Below, piece after piece: positions 31,305 to 41,110 of a stretch of DNA of 64,000 nucleotides. This stretch comes from Burkholderia cepacia. Its GTDB lineage: Bacteria; Pseudomonadota; Gammaproteobacteria; Burkholderiales; Burkholderiaceae. The translations under genes and the position numbers were made by a program. Position 1 is the first letter of the stretch. The number at the start of each line of letters is the position of its first letter. The DNA lies in assembly GCF_001718835.1 (NCBI RefSeq), contig NZ_CP013444.1, forward strand, positions 2,976,001-3,040,000, given 5' to 3'. The notes beneath the pieces are model-generated. The model worked only from the letters and a program-made list of their open reading frames with translations, ran no database searches and had not been told where the DNA came from.

Positions 31305-31380
31305 TGGTGGAGGCAGACGGGATCGAACCGACGACCCCCTGCTTGCAAAGCAGGTGCTCTCCCAGCTGAGCTATGCCCCC
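31305..31380 (-). tRNA. tRNA-Ala (anticodon TGC)
   Basis: 76 nt including encoded CCA. The minus strand starts GGGGGCATAGCTCAGCTGGG, with anticodon TGC in CTGCTTTGCAAGCAG, T-loop GGTTCGATCC, and end TGCCTCCACCA. It is the second tRNA in the 16S-23S spacer. Confidence 0.97.
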
Positions 31381-31416
31381 ATACAGAGACTTCCCAGGGT
31401 ACTTCCGCCAGACAAT

Positions 31417-31493
31417 TGGTGGGTCTGGTTGGATTCGAACCAACGACCCCCGCCTTATCAAGACGGTGCTCTAACCGACTGAGCTACAGACCC
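31417..31493 (-). tRNA. tRNA-Ile (anticodon GAT)
   Basis: 77 nt including encoded CCA. The minus strand starts GGGTCTGTAGCTCAGTCGG, with anticodon GAT in GTCTTGATAAGGC, T-loop GGTTCGAATCC, and end CAGACCCACCA. It is the first tRNA after 16S. Confidence 0.97.
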
Positions 31494-31556
31494 CTGAGTC
31501 TGTCCTAATTTACAGCCGATAAGCGTGAGCGCTCAACTTGTGCGAGATAGCTCTGG

Positions 31557-33088
<1,532 letters not shown>

Positions 33089-33256
33089 AACCTGTTACTG
33101 TTTTCGGTTCCGTAGAACCGGTCGCTCACTCAAAGCTGACAGGAATATGAATCACTTCATAAACCTGACTTACTTTAGTGTGAGACTCTTGATACTTTCG
33201 CTATCTGATCCGAGGATCAGCTCGCTGCCATCAAGCGCCCACACTTATCGGCTGTT

Positions 33257-33271
33257 AATTTTTAAAGAACG
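33257..33271 (-). promoter_or_regulatory. leader boxA of the rRNA operon
   Basis: The minus strand reads GTTCTTTAAAAATTAACAG about 180 bp upstream of 16S. This matches the boxA antitermination element bound by NusB/S10. Confidence 0.75.
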
Positions 33272-33330
33272 TGTCTGCGAGAAAACCGTCTTTCTCAGCA
33301 GCGCTGCATTTTCAGCAGCAGAGAAGCGAG

Positions 33331-33359
33331 ATTATGAACCGTGTTTCGCAGCGCGTCAA
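33331..33359 (-). promoter_or_regulatory. proximal rRNA promoter
   Basis: On the minus strand TTGACG (33359-33354), a 17 bp spacer and CATAAT (33336-33331). Spacing and hexamers are near ideal for sigma-70, upstream of the leader boxA. Confidence 0.85.
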
Positions 33360-33447
33360 CAACTTTTTATACTGCATCGTTGCGACTGCGGGGTTCAACT
33401 TCCTTCCCTCTTCCGCACCGCGTTTCCGTTAGCGCGAAAGAGGCGTG

Positions 33448-33476
33448 ATTCTAGTCACCTCCCACGTTCCGCGCAA
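33448..33476 (-). promoter_or_regulatory. distal rRNA promoter
   Basis: On the minus strand TTGCGC (33476-33471), a 17 bp spacer and TAGAAT (33453-33448). It lies 117 bp upstream of the proximal promoter, giving a tandem arrangement like the P1/P2 pair of enterobacterial rrn operons. Confidence 0.65.
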
Positions 33477-33506
33477 GGGGTTTCGCGAAATAAATTTAAG
33501 GCCCCG

Positions 33507-34058
33507 TCAGGCCCTGCGCACCTGGCGCGCGACGATCTCCATATAGTGATCGAGATCAGGCGTCACCTTGCCTTCTTCCTTGGCCGTATCGTCCCAGCGG
33601 CGCAGACGCAGCGCATCCTCCGCGAACGGGCGCTGCAGGAACGCCGCCGTCTCCTCTTCACTGAAGATGCCGCCCTGCAGCGCGAGACTGCGCACCGAGT
33701 CCGGCGACAGGCTTTCGAAGTAGCCGGCGTCCGTGCGGCACAGGCAGCGCTTGGCGTCGACGTGCAGGCGGATCGGCTCCAGCACTGCATCGGAAAACAG
33801 CGGACGCAGGAACGGCAACACGTAATATTGGTGCAGATCGTCGATCCCGCGCGCACTCGGCGTCTCGCCCTGGCGATTCAGCAGATGCCCGAGATCGTGC
33901 AGGAACGCCGCCGCGACCAGCGCCTCATCAGCCCCCGCCTCTTCCGCCAGCAATCCGCTCTGCAATGCATGCTCGAGCTGCGTGACCGGTTCACCGCTAT
34001 AGGCCACATGGCCATGCTCTTGGTACAGACTGCGAATCTCTTCAAGCGTCAACGCCAT
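33507..34058 (-). CDS. phosphonate-degradation HD-domain (PhnZ-like) oxygenase
   Basis: A 183 aa HD-domain protein of the phosphonate-operon-associated group. The metal set matches what I recall of PhnZ, which oxidatively cleaves 1-hydroxy-2-aminoethylphosphonate to glycine and phosphate. His30, His54, Asp55, His76, His99 and Asp156 would hold a diiron centre. Tyr20 and Glu23 match the PhnZ gate residues Tyr24/Glu27, and Lys103 a substrate residue. It starts 4 bp after the phnY stop and is the last gene of the operon. The hydroxylase that normally makes the PhnZ substrate is not encoded nearby. It could act on a related hydroxyphosphonate (TmpB-like). Confidence 0.82.
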   Translation of the reverse strand: MALTLEEIRSLYQEHGHVAYSGEPVTQLEHALQSGLLAEEAGADEALVAAAFLHDLGHLLNRQGETPSARGIDDLHQYYVLPFLRPLFSDAVLEPIRLHVDAKRCLCRTDAGYFESLSPDSVRSLALQGGIFSEEETAAFLQRPFAEDALRLRRWDDTAKEEGKVTPDLDHYMEIVARQVRRA

Positions 34059-34062
34059 TCCG

Positions 34063-35517
34063 TCATCCCCACGGCAACGAGAACGTCTTCAGGTTCGTGA
34101 AGCTCTTCATCGCCTCCTGAACGCCTTCCTTGTAACCGAGCCCCGAATCCTTGATCCCGCCGAACGGCGACAGCTCGATCCGGTATCCGGGCACCTCCCA
34201 TACATTCACCGTGCCGACGTTCAGCTCGTTCACGAACCGCACGACCGCCGCCGTGCTGTCCGTACAGACACCCGACGATAGCCCGAACGCCGTCCCGTTG
34301 CTGATCCGGATCGCGTCGTCGATCGTGTCGAACGCGATCACCGGCGATACCGGGCCGAAGGTCTCCTCGCGCACGATCGTCATCGACGGATCGACGTTGT
34401 CGAGCACGGTCGGCGCATACAACGCGCCGCGCCGCACGTTGCCCGTCAACAGCCGCGCGCCCTGTGCGACCGCCTCCGCCACGCGCGTCTCGAACAGCCG
34501 CGCCGCTTCTTCGTCGATCACCGTGCCCATTTCGTTCGCGGGATCGAACGGATCGCCGTATTTCCATGCGCGCGTCTTCTCGACGAGCAATTCGGTGAAG
34601 GCGGGCGCGATCGCGCGCTGCACCAGCATCCGCTTGACGGCCGTGCAACGCTGGCCCGAATTCCGGTACGACCCGAGCACCGCCAGCGACGCCGCGCGTT
34701 CGAGATCGGCATCGTCGAGGACGATCAGCGGATCGTTGCCGCCCAGTTCCAGCACGATGCGGCGGTAGCCGGCCCGCGCGGCAATCGCCTTGCCGATCGC
34801 CACGCCGCCCGTGAAGGTGATCAGCGACGCGTGCGGGTGCGTGACGAGCTCGTCCGCGATCTCGCGCGGAACGCCGGTCAGCACCTGCAGCATCGGTTCC
34901 GGCAGACCGGCTTCATACAGCAGGTCTGCCAGGTAGAACGCCGACAGCGGCACCTTCTCCGACGGCTTCACGATCACGCGGTTGTTGGTCGCGATCGCCG
35001 GCGCAATCTTGTGCGCCACCTGGTTCATCGGATGATTGAACGGCGTGATCGCGACGATCACGCCGTCGAGCGGCTGCCGCTGCGAAAACACGCGGCGCGC
35101 CCTGCCATGGGGCGTCAGGTCGCACGAGAAACTCTGCGCGTCGTCGCGCAGCGCCTCGACCGCCGCGAACTTCAACACGTCGGCCACGCGGCCGATCTCG
35201 TAGCGGGAGTCCTGTTTCGACAGTCCCGATTCGAGCGTGATCAGGTCGGACGCTTCCTCGGTGCGCTCGCGCAGCAGCGCGGCCGCGCGTTCGAGGATCT
35301 GCGAACGTTCGTAACGCGTGAGCGTCGGCCGATACGCCATCGCGTAGTCGAATGCCGCGCGCACGTCGTCGACGCTCGCGAGCGGCACCGTACCGACGCG
35401 CGTGCCCGTGTAGGGGTCCGTGACGTCGAAGGTCCGCTCGCGTGCCGCGCGAGCGCCGCACCAGCGCAATGCCTCGGCACGGAATGCCGGATGGTCCCGC
35501 CGAACAGGGGAAGTCAT
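34063..35517 (-). CDS. phnY: phosphonoacetaldehyde dehydrogenase
   Basis: A 484 aa NAD(P)+-dependent aldehyde dehydrogenase. Motifs: ITPFNHPMNQVAHKIAPAIA in the Rossmann domain, LELGGNDPLIVL, and catalytic Cys291 in NSGQRCTAVKRML. Its position between phnA and the HD oxygenase in an AEP operon identifies it as the PhnY type, which converts phosphonoacetaldehyde (from PhnW) to phosphonoacetate (for PhnA). The start overlaps the phnA stop by an ATGA, indicating translational coupling. It is not related to the 2OG hydroxylase also called PhnY in marine bacteria. Confidence 0.88.
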   Translation of the reverse strand: MTSPVRRDHPAFRAEALRWCGARAARERTFDVTDPYTGTRVGTVPLASVDDVRAAFDYAMAYRPTLTRYERSQILERAAALLRERTEEASDLITLESGLSKQDSRYEIGRVADVLKFAAVEALRDDAQSFSCDLTPHGRARRVFSQRQPLDGVIVAITPFNHPMNQVAHKIAPAIATNNRVIVKPSEKVPLSAFYLADLLYEAGLPEPMLQVLTGVPREIADELVTHPHASLITFTGGVAIGKAIAARAGYRRIVLELGGNDPLIVLDDADLERAASLAVLGSYRNSGQRCTAVKRMLVQRAIAPAFTELLVEKTRAWKYGDPFDPANEMGTVIDEEAARLFETRVAEAVAQGARLLTGNVRRGALYAPTVLDNVDPSMTIVREETFGPVSPVIAFDTIDDAIRISNGTAFGLSSGVCTDSTAAVVRFVNELNVGTVNVWEVPGYRIELSPFGGIKDSGLGYKEGVQEAMKSFTNLKTFSLPWG

Positions 35518-36821
35518 GATGCGATCCGGTTCAGCACGAAATCGAACACGTCGAAATTGCGCGGGCGACGCGCAGGATCGACCGGCTCGATACGGCGATT
35601 GAACAGCAGCGGCACTTCCTGCTCCGACACGCCGCCATGCGAACGCAGCGGCACCGTGAGGCCCGACAGATCGTGTTCGCGCTCGCGCGTGCCGAGCGTC
35701 ATGTCACGGCGGCCGATCACGACGAGATCGCCGATCCGGTCGGCCGGCAGCTCGAAACGTGCCGCGGCTTCCGCGTTGTCGAGCACGAGTTCGACGCCGT
35801 CGAGACCGCCGACGCGCCACATCGCCTCGGCCCGGTCGACGCCCGGCGCCAGATAGACGGTGGCAAACGAGCCGAGCGCGCCGTGGTGCACGACGTACGG
35901 ATCCGTGATCGGCAGGATCACGCGCGCAGCCTGCGCGCCGTACCACCCGTCGAAGGCATCCTGCAGATAGATGACGTTCGGCCGGCCCGTCGCAGGATCG
36001 TGCTTCGCGTTCATCCCGTGGTCGGCCGTCAGCCCGATCGCCCAGCCCAGCGCGTCGAGCTGCGCGAGATAGCCGTCCATCATCGCGTAGAACGCGTTCG
36101 CGCCGGCACTGCCCGGCTCGCACTTGTGCTGCACGTAATCGGTGGTCGACAGGTACATCAGGTCGACCTGGCGCGTCTGCGCAAGCCGCACGCCGGCCGC
36201 GAACACGAATTCGGACAACGCCGCGCTGTACACGTCCGGCGACGGCAGGCCCACCCAGTCGAGCACGTCGACGATCCCGTTTTCGGCGAGATTCGCCTGC
36301 GCGGCCTTCTCTGCCGAAAAGCAGATGCCGTTCATCTGCCAGCCCAGCAGCCGGCGCAGCTTGTCCTTCGCCGTCACGACGGCCACCCGCGCACCGGCGT
36401 CGGACGCCGCCGCGAGCAGCGTGCCGGCCCGCAGGTAAGCCGGATCGTTCATCATGACTTCGGCGCCGCGCCCACCGTCGGCGGCCGGATCCCAGAAATA
36501 GTTGCCGCAGATTCCATGGACCGACGGCGGCGCGCCGCAGACGATCGACAGGTTGTTCGGGTTGGTGAAGGTCGGCACGACGCAGTCGGCGCGCCAGGCC
36601 GTGCCTTGCGCGATCATCCGGCCGATGAACGGCGCGACGCCCGCTTCCAACGCACGCTCGAGATAGGCGTACTCGCAGCCGTCGACGCAGACGACGACGG
36701 TCGGTTCGACCGGCAGCCGGTAGCGCCGGCCGTTGACGTCGACGGACTGGTCCGGCAGGCCCGTCGACGCTCCGGCGGCCGGCGCGTCGCCGGGCGACCG
36801 CAATGCGAACGCGGCGTTCAT
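35514..36821 (-). CDS. phnA: phosphonoacetate hydrolase
   Basis: A 435 aa alkaline-phosphatase-superfamily zinc enzyme that splits phosphonoacetate into acetate and phosphate. Metal and nucleophile motifs: VVVCVDGCEYAY (Asp47), VVPTFTNPNNLSIV (Thr86 is the likely nucleophile, by spacing to Asp47), LSTTDYVQHK and GLTADHGMNAKHD. The start at 36821 overlaps the phnV stop by an ATGA. The same frame stays open far upstream but has no conserved sequence there. It is a core enzyme of the PhnW-PhnY-PhnA route and makes phosphonates usable as a phosphorus source. Confidence 0.9.
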   Translation of the reverse strand: MNAAFALRSPGDAPAAGASTGLPDQSVDVNGRRYRLPVEPTVVVCVDGCEYAYLERALEAGVAPFIGRMIAQGTAWRADCVVPTFTNPNNLSIVCGAPPSVHGICGNYFWDPAADGGRGAEVMMNDPAYLRAGTLLAAASDAGARVAVVTAKDKLRRLLGWQMNGICFSAEKAAQANLAENGIVDVLDWVGLPSPDVYSAALSEFVFAAGVRLAQTRQVDLMYLSTTDYVQHKCEPGSAGANAFYAMMDGYLAQLDALGWAIGLTADHGMNAKHDPATGRPNVIYLQDAFDGWYGAQAARVILPITDPYVVHHGALGSFATVYLAPGVDRAEAMWRVGGLDGVELVLDNAEAAARFELPADRIGDLVVIGRRDMTLGTREREHDLSGLTVPLRSHGGVSEQEVPLLFNRRIEPVDPARRPRNFDVFDFVLNRIAS

Positions 36822-37678
36822 GATGCCCCCCGCTTGCCGCGCGGCACGCGCGCGGCGATCAGCAGCAGCGCCGCGAGCGACGCGCCCAGCATCAGCAGCG
36901 ACAGCGCCGAAGCCGGAAGGTAATACCCCCGCTCCACCTGGCCGATCACGACGATCGGCACGGTCGCGAAACCGGGCGGATAAACCGTCAGCGTCGCACC
37001 GAGCTCGCCGAGCGACAGCGCGAAGCCGAGCGCGAGGCTCGCGCGCAGCGCCGGCACGAGCTGCGGCAGCAGCACGCGGCGCAGCACCATCGCGGGCGGC
37101 GCGCCGAGGCTCGCCGCCGCTTCGCGCAGCACGGTCAGTTCCGGACGCAGCGCGGCGGCCGCGCAGCGATAGCAGAACGGCAGGATCAGCGCGAGCTGCA
37201 CGAGCACGACGATCGCCGCGGAGCTCGACAGGTCGACCGGCTTCTGGTGATACGCGATCAGCACCGCGAGCCCGAGCACGACGCTCGGCACGCCGTTCGG
37301 CACCATCACGAGCGCGTCGACCACCGCGCCGAGGCCGCGCCGGTCGCGCCCTTCGAGGGCCAGCGCGAGCCACAGCCCGAGGACCGTGCCGACCGCCGAC
37401 ACGCCGAAGCCGATTTCGAGGCTCGTCAGCAGCGCGTCGTATTCCGGCGACCCGAGCCGCTCGAACCAGCGCAGGCTGTAACCGGCCGGCAGGATCGTGC
37501 CCGACCACTGCGTCGACACGCTCGACAGCGCCACGACGATGACCGGCAACACGAACAACCAGAAGCACGCGAACGCGGCCAGCGCGAGCGCCGCGCGCGA
37601 CGCATGCTTGAGCACCGTGTCGCCCCAGCCGATCTGGTGGCGCGGCACGGCTTGCCCGATACGGAATTCAGCGGACAT
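36818..37678 (-). CDS. phnV: 2-aminoethylphosphonate ABC transporter, permease
   Basis: A 286 aa inner-membrane permease with about six helices. The EAA loop is visible as REAAASLGAPPAMVLRRVLL followed by PQLVPAL. With PhnU it would form the transmembrane pore of the AEP importer. It overlaps phnU by 11 bp and phnA by 4 bp. The product is of the usual length for binding-protein-dependent permeases. The naming follows Salmonella PhnSTUV order and context. Confidence 0.85.
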   Translation of the reverse strand: MSAEFRIGQAVPRHQIGWGDTVLKHASRAALALAAFACFWLFVLPVIVVALSSVSTQWSGTILPAGYSLRWFERLGSPEYDALLTSLEIGFGVSAVGTVLGLWLALALEGRDRRGLGAVVDALVMVPNGVPSVVLGLAVLIAYHQKPVDLSSSAAIVVLVQLALILPFCYRCAAAALRPELTVLREAAASLGAPPAMVLRRVLLPQLVPALRASLALGFALSLGELGATLTVYPPGFATVPIVVIGQVERGYYLPASALSLLMLGASLAALLLIAARVPRGKRGAS

Positions 37679-38588
37679 CGTTCCCTCCCGTCGCGCGCCG
37701 GTTCACCCGGCGATAAACCGCATACAACGCCAGCGACAGCACCAGCATTACCACCGCGCCGGCCGACGCGGTCGGCAGGTCGAGGTCGACGGTCGCGCTG
37801 CTGTAGATCGCGACCGGCAGCGTGACGAGCCGCGCGCTGCCGAGCACGAGCAGAATCCCGAATTCGTTCAGCGTCAGCAGGAAGCACAGCACGGTGCCGG
37901 CGGCGATGCCCGGCCACGCGATCGGCAGCACGACGCGGCGGGCGAGCATCCAGCCGGACGCGCCGAGGCTGCGCGCGGCTTCGATCAACCGCAGATCGAG
38001 CGTCGCGAACGATGCGAGCGTCGGCCGCACGACGAACGGCGTATAGAACACGGTCTGCGCGAGGATCACGCCGCCGATGCCGAACAGGAAATCGAGCGGC
38101 GCATTTTCGAGATGGAACAGGTGCTGCAGCGCGATGCTGATCGAGCCTTGCGAGCCGTACAGGAAGATCAGCGTGAACGCGACGAGGAACGACGGAAACG
38201 CGACGTACAGCTCCAGGAAGCGCGTGACGAGCGAGGCGCCCGGAAACGGCTTGAAGAACAGCAGCGCGGCCAGCAGCACACCGAACACCGACGCGGTGCC
38301 GGCGCTCGCGAACAGCACGCCGAGCGTGGTCAGCAGCACGTTGCGGGTATCGGGATTGCCGAAGAACGTCCGGTACGCGGCGAAACTCAGCCCGTGGTCG
38401 CCCGACACGCTCAGCAGCACGAGCCGCACCAGCGGGTAGACGACGAGCGGGCCCAGCACGACGATCGCGAGCGCGGCCAGATGCAGGTCGCCCACGCGCT
38501 TGCGGCGCCGCGCGTCGGCCGCGTGCGCGGCGGCCGACGCGAGCACGTGCGGCGGCAGGCCGGCTTCAGGGCTCGATAAGGACGACAT
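37668..38588 (-). CDS. phnU: 2-aminoethylphosphonate ABC transporter, permease
   Basis: A 306 aa permease with about six helices; the EAA motif appears as IEAARSLGASGWMLARRVVL followed by PIAWPGI. It begins MSSLSSPEAGLPP and overlaps the end of phnT by 23 bp, in line with a compact operon. An upstream in-frame extension within phnT is not credible. It pairs with PhnV in the importer. Confidence 0.85.
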   Translation of the reverse strand: MSSLSSPEAGLPPHVLASAAAHAADARRRKRVGDLHLAALAIVVLGPLVVYPLVRLVLLSVSGDHGLSFAAYRTFFGNPDTRNVLLTTLGVLFASAGTASVFGVLLAALLFFKPFPGASLVTRFLELYVAFPSFLVAFTLIFLYGSQGSISIALQHLFHLENAPLDFLFGIGGVILAQTVFYTPFVVRPTLASFATLDLRLIEAARSLGASGWMLARRVVLPIAWPGIAAGTVLCFLLTLNEFGILLVLGSARLVTLPVAIYSSATVDLDLPTASAGAVVMLVLSLALYAVYRRVNRRATGGNDVR

Positions 38589-39681
38589 CGTCTGCCTCGC
38601 AATGCAGGGAAACACGCGCACCGCGCTCGGGAGCCGCACTGCGGCCGCGTTGCATCGTGACGCGCACGGGCTCGTCGGGCGCCGCATCGATCGTGACCGC
38701 GATCGACAGGTCCGCGCCCTGCCATTCGACGGACGACACCGTGCCGTGCAGCCCGCCCGCGGCGGGCGGCATCACGGTCAGGCGCTCGGGGCGCACGCAC
38801 GCGACCTTGCCGCGCACTTCGTGGCGCGGATCGCCGAGCGGGAAGATCACGTGCGGCGGCAGCAGGTTCGCCGGGCCGAGATAACGCGCGACGTAGCCGT
38901 CCTGCGGCGCGTCGTACAGCTGCTGCGGCGTGCCGAGCTGCGCGATGTGGCCGTCGCGCATCAGCAGCGCGCGGTCGGACAGCACGAGCGCGTCGTCGCG
39001 GTCGTGGGTCACGCAGACGACGGTCAGGTTCGGCAGGCGTTCGTGCAGCGCCTTCAGCTCGCTGCGCACCGATGCGCGCAGGTTGGCGTCGAGCGCCGAC
39101 AGCGGCTCGTCGAGCAGCAGCACGTCCGGCTCGATCACGAGCGCGCGCGCCAGCGCGACGCGCTGCTGCATCCCGCCCGACAACTGTGCGGGCAGGTGAT
39201 GGCCCGCATCGCCGAGCTGCACGAGCTTCAGCGCATCGGCGACGCGACGCGTCACTTCCGACGACGCCATGCCGCGCGCGCGCAGCCCGAATGCGACGTT
39301 CTCGAACACCGACAGGTGCGGGAACAGCGCGTAATTCTGGAACAGCAGACCGAGATTGCGCTTGTGCGGCGGCGCGTAGGTCAGGTCGCGTCCGGCAACG
39401 GTCAGCGTGCCGGTCAGGCCGTCGGCCTTCACGAACCCGGCGATGAAGCGCAGCAGCGTGGTCTTGCCGCAGCCGCTCTTGCCGAGCACGGTCAGAAATT
39501 CACCGGCACCGATCGACAGCGACAGATCGTCCAGCACCGTGCGTGCGCCGTAGCGCACGCTCAGGTGTTCGATCTGCACGCCGCCCGGCGCGCCGGACCG
39601 CAGCGTGGCTCGCGGTTCGGCGGCGCCGAATGCGCCGGGATGGGTCAGGGTGGTTTCCACCGGGTTCATCCTCTTGCTCAC
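38566..39681 (-). CDS. phnT: 2-aminoethylphosphonate ABC transporter, ATPase
   Basis: A 371 aa ABC ATPase. Walker A GKSGCGKTT spans residues 67-75. The Q-loop is LLFQNYALFPHLSV, the signature LPAQLSGGMQQRVALARALV, and Walker B DVLLLDEPLSALD. The C-terminal region is a TOBE-type domain, as in spermidine/iron-type ATPases. The first start is a GTG at 39681; an ATG at 39669 and a GTG nine bases later are also possible, and ribosome-binding signals do not settle the choice. It lies 22 bp after phnS. Confidence 0.88.
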   Translation of the reverse strand: MSKRMNPVETTLTHPGAFGAAEPRATLRSGAPGGVQIEHLSVRYGARTVLDDLSLSIGAGEFLTVLGKSGCGKTTLLRFIAGFVKADGLTGTLTVAGRDLTYAPPHKRNLGLLFQNYALFPHLSVFENVAFGLRARGMASSEVTRRVADALKLVQLGDAGHHLPAQLSGGMQQRVALARALVIEPDVLLLDEPLSALDANLRASVRSELKALHERLPNLTVVCVTHDRDDALVLSDRALLMRDGHIAQLGTPQQLYDAPQDGYVARYLGPANLLPPHVIFPLGDPRHEVRGKVACVRPERLTVMPPAAGGLHGTVSSVEWQGADLSIAVTIDAAPDEPVRVTMQRGRSAAPERGARVSLHCEADDVVLIEP

Positions 39682-39703
39682 TAATACAGGCGGCGTGCGC
39701 CGA

Positions 39704-40792
39704 TCACTTCGGCTTGACGACGTCGAGCTGCTTGCCCGAGCTGCCGATCACGTCCTTCTTCCAGCGCTCGATCCACACCGGCTTCTTCGCCATCACCTGC
39801 GTCCAGTCGACCGGGATCAGCTTCACGCCCGCGATCGCCTTCTTGACCGCTTCGCCGTTCTTGCCGGCCAGCGGCACGTCCGTGCGGCCCGGGATGCCGT
39901 ACATGTCCGGCACCTTCGACTGCACTTCCGTCGACATCAGGTAGTCGATCAGCTTCTTGCCGGCGTCCTGGTTCGGGCCGCTCTTGATCAGGCCGATGCC
40001 GTACGGGAGCTGGAACGTGGTCGGCTGGTCGCCGTCCTTCGCGGCCAGGAAGATCGGCTTGACGGACAACGCGCCGTGTTCGGCATCGTCGAGGTCCATC
40101 TGCAGGTCGCCGTTCGCGACGCTGATCTCGTTGCGCGACAGCAGCACGTTCAGGTAGCCCGTGCCCTTCGTGTGGAACTTCACGCTCTGCGACAGCTTCG
40201 CGAGGTAGTCGAACGCCTTGTCCTCGCCCATCAGCGAGGTCGTCAGGATCAGCACGGCCATCCCGTCGCCGGCGGTCGCCGGGTTCGAGTACGCGACCTT
40301 GCCCGCGTAGGCCGGCGACAGCAGGTCGGCGAACGTCTTCGGCTGGTTCTTCACGACGTCCGGGTTGATCGCGAACGAGAAGTAGTTGTTCACGAACGTC
40401 GCCCACGTGCCGTCTTCCGCCTTCGCGATCGCCGGCACGTTCTTGTAGTTCACGCTCTGGTACGCCTGCAGCAGGCCCATCTGGCCGGCTTGCTGAATGA
40501 AAGGCGGCAGCGTGACGATCACGTCGGCCTTCGGGGAATTCTTCTCGATGTTCGCGCGGTTGACGACTTCGCCGCTGCCCGCCGTCACGATGTTGACCTT
40601 GACGCCCTCCTTCTTCTCGAAGGCCGGCAGCACATCGCGATAGAGGTTCTCGAGACCGTCTGCCGTGTACAGCACGACCGCGCTCGCCGCATGCACGGGC
40701 AACGCGGCGCCCATCAGACCGGCGACGGTGGCAGCCAGCGCAAGCTTGCGGAACGCGCCGGCAGCGGCGCGCGAGGAATTCTGCAGTGTCAT
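39704..40792 (-). CDS. phnS: 2-aminoethylphosphonate ABC transporter, periplasmic binding protein
   Basis: A 362 aa type-2 periplasmic binding protein. The signal peptide (KLALAATVAGLMGAALPVHA) ends near residue 36 and is followed by the mature start ASAVVLYTADGLENLYRDV. The start at 40792 is fixed by GGAGAAGTGAG immediately upstream. It is the first gene of the seven-gene phn operon, so it captures AEP for PhnTUV. Iron-binding proteins share this fold, but the phn neighbours decide the substrate. Confidence 0.87.
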   Translation of the reverse strand: MTLQNSSRAAAGAFRKLALAATVAGLMGAALPVHAASAVVLYTADGLENLYRDVLPAFEKKEGVKVNIVTAGSGEVVNRANIEKNSPKADVIVTLPPFIQQAGQMGLLQAYQSVNYKNVPAIAKAEDGTWATFVNNYFSFAINPDVVKNQPKTFADLLSPAYAGKVAYSNPATAGDGMAVLILTTSLMGEDKAFDYLAKLSQSVKFHTKGTGYLNVLLSRNEISVANGDLQMDLDDAEHGALSVKPIFLAAKDGDQPTTFQLPYGIGLIKSGPNQDAGKKLIDYLMSTEVQSKVPDMYGIPGRTDVPLAGKNGEAVKKAIAGVKLIPVDWTQVMAKKPVWIERWKKDVIGSSGKQLDVVKPK

Positions 40793-41110
40793 CTCACTTC
40801 TCCGTAGGCGGAACACCAAATGGCCGGGGCACGATCCGGCTCTGTCGGCCAGAGTTGGCGCTTCAGCGCTTACTCTGGCCCCACGCAGAGCAGTAATTGG
40901 GGGGCGAACCGCCAGCGGGCCCGCCTCGTCGCCGCCCGACCGGTGCTGGACCGATGCGGTTTCGTGCGGCAAGCGAAGGATCACAGCGTTCGATGACAAA
41001 CCCGTGACGACCGCTCAAAATTCCACAAAATGACATAATTTGCCACTAAGATGGCCGTCACCCGGAAACGCCATCCGGCGTTTCATCCGACCTGTGCTGG
41101 AGAAAAACCG
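40793..41110. promoter_or_regulatory. divergent phnS-phnW control region with 34-bp dyad
   Basis: 318 bp between the importer operon and phnW. A symmetric dyad spans 40847-40880: outer arms GGCCAGAGT and ACTCTGGCC and inner arms GCGCT and AGCGC around a 2-nt centre, with 2-nt mismatches between the arms. It may be an operator or a leader hairpin of phnS. An AT-rich stretch at 41018-41042 is a likely phnW promoter. No Pho box was confidently seen, and no regulator gene lies in the locus. Confidence 0.5.

Noticed and set aside
33507..34058. Generic HD-domain phosphohydrolase
   Set aside because: The protein has the extra His, Tyr/Glu gate and Lys residues of the PhnZ oxygenase group and sits in a phosphonate operon, so an oxygenase call is better supported.
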